From positions 1-17,461 of the forward strand of contig JACCTI010000107.1 in NCBI GenBank assembly GCA_013812515.1: 17,461 nucleotides of DNA, given 5' to 3'. The DNA comes from Chthoniobacterales bacterium (lineage in GTDB: Bacteria > Verrucomicrobiota > Verrucomicrobiia > Chthoniobacterales > UBA10450). The notes under the pieces are model-generated. The model made no database searches and was not told the DNA's origin. It saw only the letters and a program-made list of their open reading frames with translations. Numbering within the stretch: position 1 is the first letter of the stretch; every line of letters starts with the position of its first letter. Shown here in pieces: positions 1 through 6,388 of this stretch. A program made the position numbers and the translations under genes.

Positions 1-752
1 ATCTGCCCGGTTACCTGCGCTTTCACCTCCACGATTTCGAGCGCAGCCGTGGTGCCGATTTCGTCCAGATACAGCGGAACGTCCTCGGTCGTGGCTTTGG
101 CCGTAAAGACGGGACGGGGTGGGGGACTTCCTGCGCCGGCATTTTTCTTTGAGCATCCCGAGAGCGAGAGAACGCCACAAATCGCAGCGGCGAGGGAGGC
201 GGTCCCTGCTTTGCGGATCTTCTGTGTGCGGCGGCCTTTTCTCTTCATGACAAACTCGACCGCAAGAGGCCGCTCTTTTCCTTTACGTGATTCAGTCCGA
301 GGCTGGACGCCACTCGGCGAAACTGCCTCGGCCCGCTCACGGATTTGCGCGAGCACACGAATGCAGGTCTCCAGATCACTTCGGGGGATTTCCACGAGCA
401 ATTCATGACGCAGTTGCTGTGCGGCTTGAAAAATCTTTTCCAGCACAGTCGAGGCCCGCTCCTGGAGATGAATGGTCTTACAGCGGCGATCTTGCGTGTG
501 GCTCTTTCGCGCGATCCAGCCGTCTTCTTGCAGACGATCCAAAATGCCCGCGAGCGTCGGCTCCTCAATCCCGACGCGGGCCGCGATTTCTTTCTGCGTG
601 AGCTTGTCGCCTCCGCGGGCGAGATGCGCCAGGGTCGTCCACTTACCCATGCTCAAACCGAGTGGCCGGAGACGCTGGTCGAGCTTCGTCCGCCACGCAC
701 GGGCGGTTGCGGCCAGGAGGAAGCCAATGCGCTCAATGTCCGAATCCAGCAT
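1..752 (-). CDS. MarR-family regulator in one open frame with an RND efflux adaptor (partial)
   Basis: From ATG at 752 the minus-strand frame stays open to the window edge. Residues 1 to about 145 read as a MarR winged-helix repressor: an N-terminal dimerisation helix, then LTQKEIAARVGIEEPTLAGI as helix-turn-helix and a wing with DRRCK. A basic, polar linker (about 146-168) leads to Met169, a lipoprotein signal (twin-Arg-like basic start, hydrophobic stretch, lipobox LSGC with Cys200) and a P-rich segment, then the VPLYLDEIGTTAALEIVEVKAQVTGQ region typical of HlyD/AcrA-type membrane fusion proteins. I checked every codon between 752 and 3 and found no stop. Known family logic: MarR repressors often sit just upstream of the efflux adaptor they control. 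It may be one fused protein, or two proteins with the adaptor starting at 248. MarR and adaptor assignments are strong; the fusion is uncertain. The 3' end of the gene lies outside the window. Confidence 0.75.
   Translation of the reverse strand, partial: MLDSDIERIGFLLAATARAWRTKLDQRLRPLGLSMGKWTTLAHLARGGDKLTQKEIAARVGIEEPTLAGILDRLQEDGWIARKSHTQDRRCKTIHLQERASTVLEKIFQAAQQLRHELLVEIPRSDLETCIRVLAQIRERAEAVSPSGVQPRTESRKGKERPLAVEFVMKRKGRRTQKIRKAGTASLAAAICGVLSLSGCSKKNAGAGSPPPRPVFTAKATTEDVPLYLDEIGTTAALEIVEVKAQVTGQ
246..248 (-). other. Candidate internal start codon of the efflux adaptor lipoprotein
   Basis: An ATG here begins MKRKGRRTQKIRKAG followed by a hydrophobic stretch and LSGC, exactly what a free-standing lipoprotein adaptor would look like (Cys32 counted from this Met). 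There is no clear Shine-Dalgarno sequence at normal spacing; the nearest purine-rich run (AAAGGAAAAGAG) is more than 20 bases upstream. If this start is used, the MarR part must still read through in the same frame, because no stop codon separates them. Confidence 0.4.
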
Positions 753-758
753 GAGATC

Positions 759-772
759 GTTAGCATGCTAAC
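759..772. promoter_or_regulatory. MarR-type operator palindrome
   Basis: GTTAGCATGCTAAC is a perfect 14-bp palindrome ending 7 bases before the marR start codon (752). MarR proteins bind such short palindromes as dimers and usually repress their own operon. It overlaps the expected -10 region of the promoter below, which fits repression by steric block. Self-binding by this MarR is inferred from position. Confidence 0.6.
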
Positions 773-789
773 CATCGCGCCATTGTCAA
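760..789 (-). promoter_or_regulatory. Putative promoter of the marR/efflux transcript
   Basis: On the minus strand TTGACA (789-784) is a perfect -35 hexamer. With an 18-base spacer the -10 is the weak TGCTAA (765-760), inside the MarR palindrome. The start of transcription would then fall at or within a few bases of the ATG at 752, giving a leaderless or nearly leaderless mRNA. That agrees with the absence of any Shine-Dalgarno sequence before this ATG and with an in-frame stop just upstream (768-770). Confidence 0.45.
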
Positions 790-792
790 CCC

Positions 793-2235
793 TCACGGTG
801 AGTCTTCGCCGGCTGGCTTCAAGAGCGTCACTTCTTTGCCGCGGTAGTCTTTAATCCGGAGGATCGATTCCGGCGCCTTGCGGTTCAGCATTGACGCGAC
901 CTGTTCCTCATCGCGGCGTTGGACGAGAATGAAACGCGCTTCACGAGGAAGTGCAGCCGGTTTTGCAATGTAAACAATCGCGTTGCGCACATAGAACAGG
1001 AACGGCTGATAATCGGGATCAAGGGCATAGAGCGGCTCGCCCGGCGGGAGGGCGGCGTTCAGTTGCGCGGCGATGTTCCGGACTTTCTCTCGTCGCACGA
1101 GCGCAGGCATTAAAGCGAACGCATAGATTGCGATTGCGAGACAAACGAGAGCAGACCAGACGACGGGCAGACGGAGTTCCTTCGGCACAACTTTGAGCCG
1201 GTGGAACTGTAACCATCGGGGCAGCTCGAATGTGTCCGAGGTCAGCAGCATTGCGACCAGCCATGCCGCCGGCACAAGCAATGGCATGGTATAACGCGCA
1301 AGAGATCCCGGCAGCAAGCTTATGCCCAGAAACGAGACGGCGATCCCAAGCAACAGACCTTTGGCGATTGACGACGTTCGCTCTGATTGGAAGCAGCGTG
1401 CTCGGCGGGCAAAGGCGAACAGTATTGTCCAGGGCAGGAAGTAGCAGAGCCCGCGCGGAATGTTCAGGAGCCAGCCACTGAGTTTAAAGTCTTCCCCGGA
1501 TAAACGACCCGAAAATTGATGTGCCCAGGTTTGTGTAACGCTGCTCTCCTGCGCCACCCGCAAACATGGAATGGCCCAGGCCGCGAAGATGCCCACCATC
1601 AGAATTAGCCCGAGCAGATGGGCGGAATTCCACAGCATCCGCAGTTCGCCCGCGCGATAGAGAACCGCCAGCACCACAGCGTAAAAGAAGATGAGATGGA
1701 GCGGTCCTTTCGCGAGAAGTCCAAGCCCGAGAAAGATCCACGGGACAACCCACGTCAACCATTTCGAACGACCTTCTTGCCACCAGCTCAGCCAGCCGAT
1801 AACCGCCAGACCGCAGAGCGAAGCATAGAGCGCTTCGATTTCAATCAGGCGTCCCTTTTCGATCATGCCGAAGTTCGTCAGCCACACGAGCGCGCCGATG
1901 AGGGAGCCGTTCGCGCCCAGCGTGGAGCGCGCGATCGTGGCGAAGGCGAGCGCAACCGCGAGCACGCAAAGCGCCGAAGGGATGCGGGCGGCCCATTCGT
2001 TGCGTTGAGCGAAGAGCTTGAAGGATGCGGCGACAAGCCAGTTCACCAGAGGCGGCTTGGCAAAGTACGGATCGCTTCCGACGTGCGGAACGAGAAAATT
2101 TCTCGTCTGTAACATTGCGACGGCGGGTAAAATGCGGCGGCCTTCTTCGCCTTTGATCTCCAGCGTGCCCAGGCCGGGCAGGTAGATGGCGCACCAGACG
2201 CCGAGAATCAGCAACAGCCCGCGCGCACGAGACAT
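793..2235 (-). CDS. ArnT-like family 39 membrane glycosyltransferase
   Basis: This 480-aa polytopic membrane protein looks like the ArnT/PMT (GT39) family, which moves a sugar from a polyprenyl-phosphate donor to an acceptor on the outer face of the inner membrane. Visible signatures are an N-terminal membrane helix, a first loop with acidic residues in LEIKGEEGRR (Glu30/Glu31, where ArnT has DE.R), then YFAKPPLVNWL (residues 57-67), RLIEIEALY with a second acidic site, and LLAKGPLH. About ten further hydrophobic segments follow, with a soluble C-terminal part from about residue 390 (YALDPDYQPFLFYV). I chose ATG 2235 because it is preceded by AAGG at good spacing and begins a membrane helix. 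The frame stays open a further 113 codons upstream, but that stretch is unlike a protein and overlaps the SDR remnant on the other strand. The substrate cannot be told; lipid A or glycan modification is likely. Confidence 0.8.
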   Translation of the reverse strand: MSRARGLLLILGVWCAIYLPGLGTLEIKGEEGRRILPAVAMLQTRNFLVPHVGSDPYFAKPPLVNWLVAASFKLFAQRNEWAARIPSALCVLAVALAFATIARSTLGANGSLIGALVWLTNFGMIEKGRLIEIEALYASLCGLAVIGWLSWWQEGRSKWLTWVVPWIFLGLGLLAKGPLHLIFFYAVVLAVLYRAGELRMLWNSAHLLGLILMVGIFAAWAIPCLRVAQESSVTQTWAHQFSGRLSGEDFKLSGWLLNIPRGLCYFLPWTILFAFARRARCFQSERTSSIAKGLLLGIAVSFLGISLLPGSLARYTMPLLVPAAWLVAMLLTSDTFELPRWLQFHRLKVVPKELRLPVVWSALVCLAIAIYAFALMPALVRREKVRNIAAQLNAALPPGEPLYALDPDYQPFLFYVRNAIVYIAKPAALPREARFILVQRRDEEQVASMLNRKAPESILRIKDYRGKEVTLLKPAGEDSP

Positions 2236-2256
2236 GGTCGACCTTACGGGCTTGCA

Positions 2257-2547
2257 ATGGAAAAGAGCAACGTCTCCTCGTTTGGGCGAGGCGCGGCCAA
2301 ATATGTCCGCAGTCTCGAAAGGGCGGACGAATGCGTCGGGTATTGCGTTTCGAAAACGGCGTTGAACGGTGTAACTGTGCAGCTCGCGTCGGCATTGCCT
2401 CGATTGACCGTTCACAGCGATGGCCAGGAATGGGTTCGAACCGAAATGGGCGGCGACGACGCGGCTCGCATCCTCTGGCGCAGAACAGAAGGCCCGCAGG
2501 ACCTCACCGGCAAGTTCGTCAACGATCGGGGAGTAATTCCGTGGTAA
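2257..2547 (+). pseudogene. Truncated short-chain dehydrogenase/reductase remnant
   Basis: The frame reads NVSS, then YCVSKTALN (the catalytic Tyr-x3-Lys with the usual SKTALN context), VTVQLASALP, EWVRTEMGG (normally PGWVRTDMGG) and a C-terminal LTGKFVNDRGVIPW matching the ...TGGFFRDRRPIPW tail of classical NADPH-dependent SDRs. These landmarks are in the right order, but the N-terminal Rossmann half with GxxxGxG is absent, the spacing between landmarks is shortened, and PG before WVRT is changed to QE. I read it as a decayed 3' fragment. Its stop TAA (2545-2547) overlaps the start of the next gene. The truncated end abuts the 5' end of the divergent glycosyltransferase. Confidence 0.6.
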
Positions 2548-3098
2548 GCGAATCGCCGAGCGCGGAGCCCACACCAGTCCGCCACCTCGCGCGGCGCGTG
2601 TTTCTCGCTTTCCTCCTCACCTTCGTTACCGCGCGAGTCCTCGTCATTCTGATCATGACCCGCCGAATTCCGGACATGTTCCTGCACGCCCGCGGCACGC
2701 ACGTGCACCATTTGAACTACGGAATCTTTCTCCTCTCTGTCGTCGGCGCTTTCCTGATCTTCGTTAACGAGCCCTCTGACAAGCTGCGCAAGCTTTGCGC
2801 GCTTCTCTACGGCGTTGCGATGGCGCTCACTTTCGATGAGTTCGGCATGTGGCTGCACCTTGGGGGCAGCTATTGGCAACGGGGCAGCTTCGACGCGGTC
2901 ATTGTGATCCTGAGCGTCTTTGGGTGGATCGCCTTCCTGCCGAGGCTTGAGCAGATGCGCTCCCACCACTGGGCTACGGCCGCGTTCACCGGCCTCGCCG
3001 TGATCGCATTTTACGTCCTGCTCTTCTCATCTGAAAAAGCGATCGGTGCGCGCTTTGGACCGCGCCTCCAGGACATCGAAGCCTCCGGCCCGCAGTGA
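2541..3098 (+). CDS. Small polytopic membrane protein with conserved-looking His/Asp/Glu clusters
   Basis: An unrecognised protein of 185 aa with about five membrane segments (roughly residues 18-39, 60-75, 85-106, 115-135 and 145-165). The start is taken as GTG 2541 because GGGGAG lies 7 bases before it; the frame is open further upstream, but there it only overlaps the SDR remnant. Between the first and second helices is HARGTHVHHLNYG (His49, 54, 56, 57), and in the third is TFDEFGMWLHL (Asp99, Glu100, His106). I recall similar HHLxYG...DEFxxWLH patterns in uncharacterised integral membrane proteins of Actinobacteria, but I cannot name a family. The clustered His and acidic residues at the membrane face could bind metal; that is inference. 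It stands alone, with a repeat region downstream. Confidence 0.7.
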   Translation: MVSESPSAEPTPVRHLARRVFLAFLLTFVTARVLVILIMTRRIPDMFLHARGTHVHHLNYGIFLLSVVGAFLIFVNEPSDKLRKLCALLYGVAMALTFDEFGMWLHLGGSYWQRGSFDAVIVILSVFGWIAFLPRLEQMRSHHWATAAFTGLAVIAFYVLLFSSEKAIGARFGPRLQDIEASGPQ

Positions 3099-3119
3099 CC
3101 TGGCTCGGTGGAGCTGTTT

Positions 3120-3272
3120 GAATCAGGAAAGAGGAAAGCAGGAAAAAGGTGGCTGTGCCGCTTCGTGAGCCAGGCCGTAACTTCTGTTCCAATGCGGGTG
3201 ACTGGCTGGGTCAAGATTCGGAGCATCAACACCACCGGATAATTGAGTGAATTTTTCCTGTGTTCCTGATTC
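3120..3272. repeat. Intergenic repeat unit 1 (inverted ends)
   Basis: The unit starts with GAATCAGGA (3120-3128) and ends with its exact reverse complement TCCTGATTC (3264-3272). Inside the arms are purine-rich GGAAAG/GGAAA runs on the left and matching TTTTTCCTGTGTTCCTG on the right. The core shares TTCTGTTC, GGGTGxCT, GCGGAGCATC-like and GTGAATTTTT words with unit 2. The 153-bp size, inverted ends and lack of a coding frame suggest a non-autonomous dispersed element (MITE-like or an intergenic repeat family). Confidence 0.6.
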
Positions 3273-3309
3273 GTCTTTGCCCTTCGCATTTGCCGGTAAA
3301 GGTTTTTGG

Positions 3310-3433
3310 ATCAGGAAAAGAGGAAAGCGGCTCAAAGTTCTGTTCGAATCTGGGTGGCTCCCTGGGGTCAGATGCGGAGCATCGACCCGGATTGATTCTG
3401 TGAATTTTTTTCCTGTGTTCCTGCTTTCCTGAT
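3310..3433. repeat. Intergenic repeat unit 2 (inverted ends)
   Basis: A second, shorter copy (124 bp) of the element at 3120-3272, in the same orientation. Its ends are ATCAGGAAA (3310-3318) and the reverse complement TTTCCTGAT (3425-3433). The right end has the doubled TTCCTGCTTTCCTGATTC pattern, which I remember as common in intergenic DNA of Verrucomicrobiota. The two cores differ by many substitutions and small indels, so the duplication is old or the copies arrived separately. No gene is visible in it. Confidence 0.6.
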
Positions 3434-3467
3434 TCGATCCTTAACTTTGACGGACGATCGAATCGCG

Positions 3468-3680
3468 CTACGCCTGCGTCTCGTCGAGTTCCGAAAGCAG
3501 CAACTGCTTCAGTTCGCGGCGCGCGGATTTTTTGATCGCGCGGCGCTCGGCCGCGACGGCTTCCTTCTGCGCCTGTCGTTCACGCTGCGTGCGACGGTGT
3601 TCCGGATGTTCAGCGACGTGTTCGATCTTCGGCCGGTTCCTTCCGACCTTCGCCTCCTTAGGGGTTGCGTACGGCTCCAT
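3468..3680 (-). CDS. Hypothetical small, highly charged protein
   Basis: A 70-aa frame rich in Lys, Arg, Glu and Ala with a central stretch that would form a long charged helix (RRTQRERQAQKEAVAAERRAI, about residues 29-49) and a leucine-containing end (LKQLLLSELDE). Codon choice is like that of the neighbouring real genes (third positions mostly G or C), which argues for coding. Against it, I see no Shine-Dalgarno sequence before the ATG, and it lies in a decayed region just downstream of the epimerase pseudogene. I do not recognise it and assign no function. Confidence 0.4.
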   Translation of the reverse strand: MEPYATPKEAKVGRNRPKIEHVAEHPEHRRTQRERQAQKEAVAAERRAIKKSARRELKQLLLSELDETQA

Positions 3681-3774
3681 GCGAATCAGCTGAGAACTTT
3701 ATCCATTCCCAATCTTGCCATCAATCTGCGCGACTGTGTGCGCGTACATCTTCGGAGACTCCCGTTCCGCGAGC

Positions 3775-4212
3775 TGCGGATTCTCTCTGCGAACTCGTCC
3801 GCGGGCTCATACCCACCCGTTCGCGCGCATCCGAGAGATCGAGGCATTCAATCCGCTTGTTGCTCAATCGGTTGACAATGGCGAACTGGGTTTGCGCCGC
3901 GTCGATGCAGCGCACGATAAGCTGATGAAGGTCACGACGAGAGACGAAAGCATGTCGAAGCCCGACGCTTCCTTCCTCCTTCGCAGCTTCGCGCGGCTGA
4001 AACGCACTGATGCGCAGCGCGATCACGGAGAGTCCTTCCTTTTCCGCGAAGGGGCCGGCGACGCTTCACCGAAACACTTCGTCCTCCGTAGAGATCACTG
4101 GGATTACCGGGTCGGATGTCTTTACTTGAACATCCGCATAGCCGGAAAGGGCGTGGATGGACGAAGCGTAGATCACCCGCTGACTGATTTTTGCATTGGC
4201 CAGCACGCAGCC
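3775..4212 (-). pseudogene. Frameshifted NAD-dependent epimerase/dehydratase
   Basis: Reading the minus strand and switching frames gives, in the correct order, SQRVIYASSIHALSGY (near 4180-4130, the Ser/active-site strand of extended SDRs), TSDPV, then NPSDLYG in a second frame, TKCFGEA in a third (normally VSKCFGEAL), then FAEKEGLSVIALRISAFQP, FVSRRDLHQLIVRCIDA, FAIVNRLSNKR and LDLSDARERVG, and after another shift YEPADEFAERIR. That makes at least four frameshifts, and the N-terminal NAD-binding GxxGxxG half is missing altogether. The family is the uronate dehydrogenase/nucleoside-sugar epimerase-like one. The break at the 5' end coincides with the start of the divergent cyclase gene. Neighbouring genes are intact, so sequencing error is an unlikely cause. 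Confidence 0.75.
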
Positions 4213-4224
4213 CCTTTCTAAAAT
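4196..4224 (+). promoter_or_regulatory. Putative promoter of the adenylate cyclase gene
   Basis: TTGGCC (4196-4201) and TAAAAT (4219-4224) are separated by 17 bases, a good sigma-70-type arrangement (4 of 6 and 5 of 6 matches). Transcription would start about 7 bases further on, at or next to the GTG at 4231, so this message may also be nearly leaderless. The promoter lies within the eroded 5' end of the epimerase pseudogene. Confidence 0.4.
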
Positions 4225-4230
4225 CGAGCG

Positions 4231-6342
4231 GTGAACTGGATGGCACGGCATCGGAGGTGGGTGATTGCGCTTATCTGCGCCTTCTGGACGCTCGCTGTTC
4301 TGGCCGCGCTCAGCTTCCCGGAGCTTCCGTTTTTTTCGGCGGTGGCGCGGGGCGAGCAAAGCTTCGGCGACATGCTGCGCCGTGAAGGGCGCAAGGCGCC
4401 AACGCATCCGGAATTCGTTTTCCTCGGGATTGACGAGAGCACGCGCAACTTCACGCCATTCAATCCCGAAGATGCGATCGGCAACCGCGCTTTCGAGTTA
4501 ATCACGGAACGACCGCCGCCCTGGTCGCGTGAACTCTGGTCCGTGCTGCTCGATCGGCTCTTTGCGGCCGGCGCGCGGCTCGTCATTTTCGATATGATCT
4601 TCGGGAAGCCCGGCGACGGAGACGAAGCGTTCCGCAATGCACTCGAACGCTATGGCGACAGAATAGTTCTGGGCGCAAACTTTGATCTCAGCGGACAGCT
4701 CACCGCGATTTGGCCGAGCCCGACTCTCTTTCCAAATGGCGAGAGAGATGATCGCGCCGGCTACGTGGTTTTCTTCCCAGATGGCTTGGACGGAAAGACG
4801 CGCTCTCTGCGTTATCGCATTTCAGATCGGCAGCTTGCCGGGCAGGCGCCACATTCCAGCCAGCAGATTTTCGAGTCGCTCTCCGCGCGTGCCGTGGCGA
4901 AACTTGGCCATCCAGAAGCAGTTCCTGCGGACCTGAACGCCCGTCTCCTGCGCTTCGCGGCGAACAATGCCTACGAGCCAATCTCGATGTGGGAAATCTT
5001 CGATCCGGCGATGTGGCAGGCGAATTACGGAAGCGGCGCTTTCTTCAAAGATAAAGTGGTGATCGTCGGTGCCGCTTCGCAGGTCGACCGCGATGTGGTC
5101 AACACGCCGGCAAGCCCAAGCCTGCCGGGGCCGGTGCTCCATTTGCACGCGATTGGTGCGGCGCTGGATCACGATTTCCTGCGCCCTACGCCGCTCGCAT
5201 GGCGCTACATCCTTGTTTGCGCTGCCGGGTTACTCGCGTGGCTTTGCCTCGCCTGCATTCCACGGCCGGCCGTGAGCCTGTTGGCCATTGTATCGGCAAC
5301 CGCGAGCTACCTCGCGTTCGCGCGATTCGCCTACGACCAATGGGGATTCCTCCTGCTGACAGTGCCGTTTTTGGTGACGTTCATGGCGGGCGGCGCTTTT
5401 TCGCTCGGTTTTCAATACGTCCTCGAGCGCAGGGACAAGGTACGGACGCGGCGCACACTCGAGCGCTACGTCTCGAAAAACGTGGTGAAGGAAATACTCG
5501 AGAACCCGCATGGTTTCTACAGCAGCATGAAGGGGTCGCGGAAACCAGTAACCGTCCTCTTCTCGGATTTGATTGGCTTTACGACTCTGAGCGAGCGCGC
5601 AGACCCAGAAGAACTCGTCCGGCAGCTAAATGAATACCTGAGCGGGATGGTCGCGGTTGTGTTCGAGAACGAGGGGACACTCGATAAATTCATCGGCGAC
5701 GCCATCATGGCCGTTTGGGGCAATGTGCATAGCAAGGGCCCGGTTGACGACGCGAAGGCGGCGGCACGGACCGCGCTCGGGATGCGCAAGGCGCTGAAAA
5801 GTCTGAACCAAGGCTGGCGAACGGAAGGGCGCATGGGACTCGGCATGGGTGTGGGGATCAACCAGGGCGAGGCGCTGGTTGGCAACGTCGGATCGTATGC
5901 ACCTAACGAGCGATTGGATCCAACCGTGATCGGCGATGCGGTAAACCTCGCCTCTCGTCTTGAAGCGCTGACACGCACCTATGCGGTTGACATTCTCGTT
6001 GGGCCGAGCGCGACGGAATTGATCCGCGATGACTTTCACCTGCGCAGTGTCGCGTGTGTGCAAGTGAAGGGCAAAACGCAGCCGGTCGATGTCGCGACGA
6101 TCATTGGCGCGAAGGGCGACGACACGGATCCGGAGTTATTGAAGTGGCTTGAGACGTACGAAGAAGCGCTCCGCAAATTCCGCGAGCGCGACTTCACCCA
6201 AGCGAAGATTTTATTCTCCCGGTTTCTGGAATTCTACCCGAGCGATTACCTCGCGAAGCTCTATTTGGATCGCGCGCTCGAGTACGAGAAAGAGCCACCC
6301 GACCAGTCGTGGACCGCGGCGGAAGTGTTTACAAAGAAGTAG
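4231..6342 (+). CDS. CHASE2-domain class III adenylate cyclase
   Basis: This 703-aa membrane-bound cyclase makes cAMP from ATP and is probably switched by an extracytoplasmic signal. One N-terminal membrane helix (about 10-30) leads into a CHASE2 sensor domain (about 35-320, with FVFLGIDEST and DKVVIVGAASQVDRD). Three membrane helices follow (about 325-395), then the catalytic domain (about 440-620). Both metal-binding aspartates are present: Asp446 in FSDLIGFT and Asp490 in GDAIMAVWG. Lys486 and Thr565 are the expected adenine-selecting pair, and Asn572 and Arg576 (NLASR) the transition-state residues, so adenylate rather than guanylate cyclase is likely and the enzyme should be active as a homodimer. 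The C-terminal EEALRKFRERDFTQAKILFSRFLEFYP region looks like a TPR pair. The start could be GTG 4231 or ATG 4240; neither has a clear Shine-Dalgarno sequence. Confidence 0.9.
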   Translation: MNWMARHRRWVIALICAFWTLAVLAALSFPELPFFSAVARGEQSFGDMLRREGRKAPTHPEFVFLGIDESTRNFTPFNPEDAIGNRAFELITERPPPWSRELWSVLLDRLFAAGARLVIFDMIFGKPGDGDEAFRNALERYGDRIVLGANFDLSGQLTAIWPSPTLFPNGERDDRAGYVVFFPDGLDGKTRSLRYRISDRQLAGQAPHSSQQIFESLSARAVAKLGHPEAVPADLNARLLRFAANNAYEPISMWEIFDPAMWQANYGSGAFFKDKVVIVGAASQVDRDVVNTPASPSLPGPVLHLHAIGAALDHDFLRPTPLAWRYILVCAAGLLAWLCLACIPRPAVSLLAIVSATASYLAFARFAYDQWGFLLLTVPFLVTFMAGGAFSLGFQYVLERRDKVRTRRTLERYVSKNVVKEILENPHGFYSSMKGSRKPVTVLFSDLIGFTTLSERADPEELVRQLNEYLSGMVAVVFENEGTLDKFIGDAIMAVWGNVHSKGPVDDAKAAARTALGMRKALKSLNQGWRTEGRMGLGMGVGINQGEALVGNVGSYAPNERLDPTVIGDAVNLASRLEALTRTYAVDILVGPSATELIRDDFHLRSVACVQVKGKTQPVDVATIIGAKGDDTDPELLKWLETYEEALRKFRERDFTQAKILFSRFLEFYPSDYLAKLYLDRALEYEKEPPDQSWTAAEVFTKK

Positions 6343-6388
6343 TGAGCGCGATCTTGTTCCGCCCCGCTCGTCGCCATAGATTGCGAAC

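Noticed and set aside
245..568. Minus-strand frame of 107 aa overlapping the marR region
   Set aside because: It is a different frame from the one that gives a convincing MarR domain and adaptor; its product resembles no protein.
2425..2450. GGTTCGAACC, like a tRNA T-loop
   Set aside because: On neither strand do the bases either side of the loop pair into a 5-bp T-stem, and no acceptor or anticodon arm is visible.
2236..2574. 113-residue N-terminal extension of the glycosyltransferase
   Set aside because: It lacks membrane character, is opposite the SDR remnant, and ATG 2235 begins the expected first membrane helix with a plausible ribosome binding site.
3120..3433. Possible CRISPR-like repeat
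   Set aside because: Only two units of unequal length, diverged cores and inverted ends; no regular spacers and no cas genes nearby.
5517..6063. Long minus-strand frames across the cyclase catalytic domain
   Set aside because: They are antisense shadows of the GC-biased cyclase gene, with no recognisable domain.
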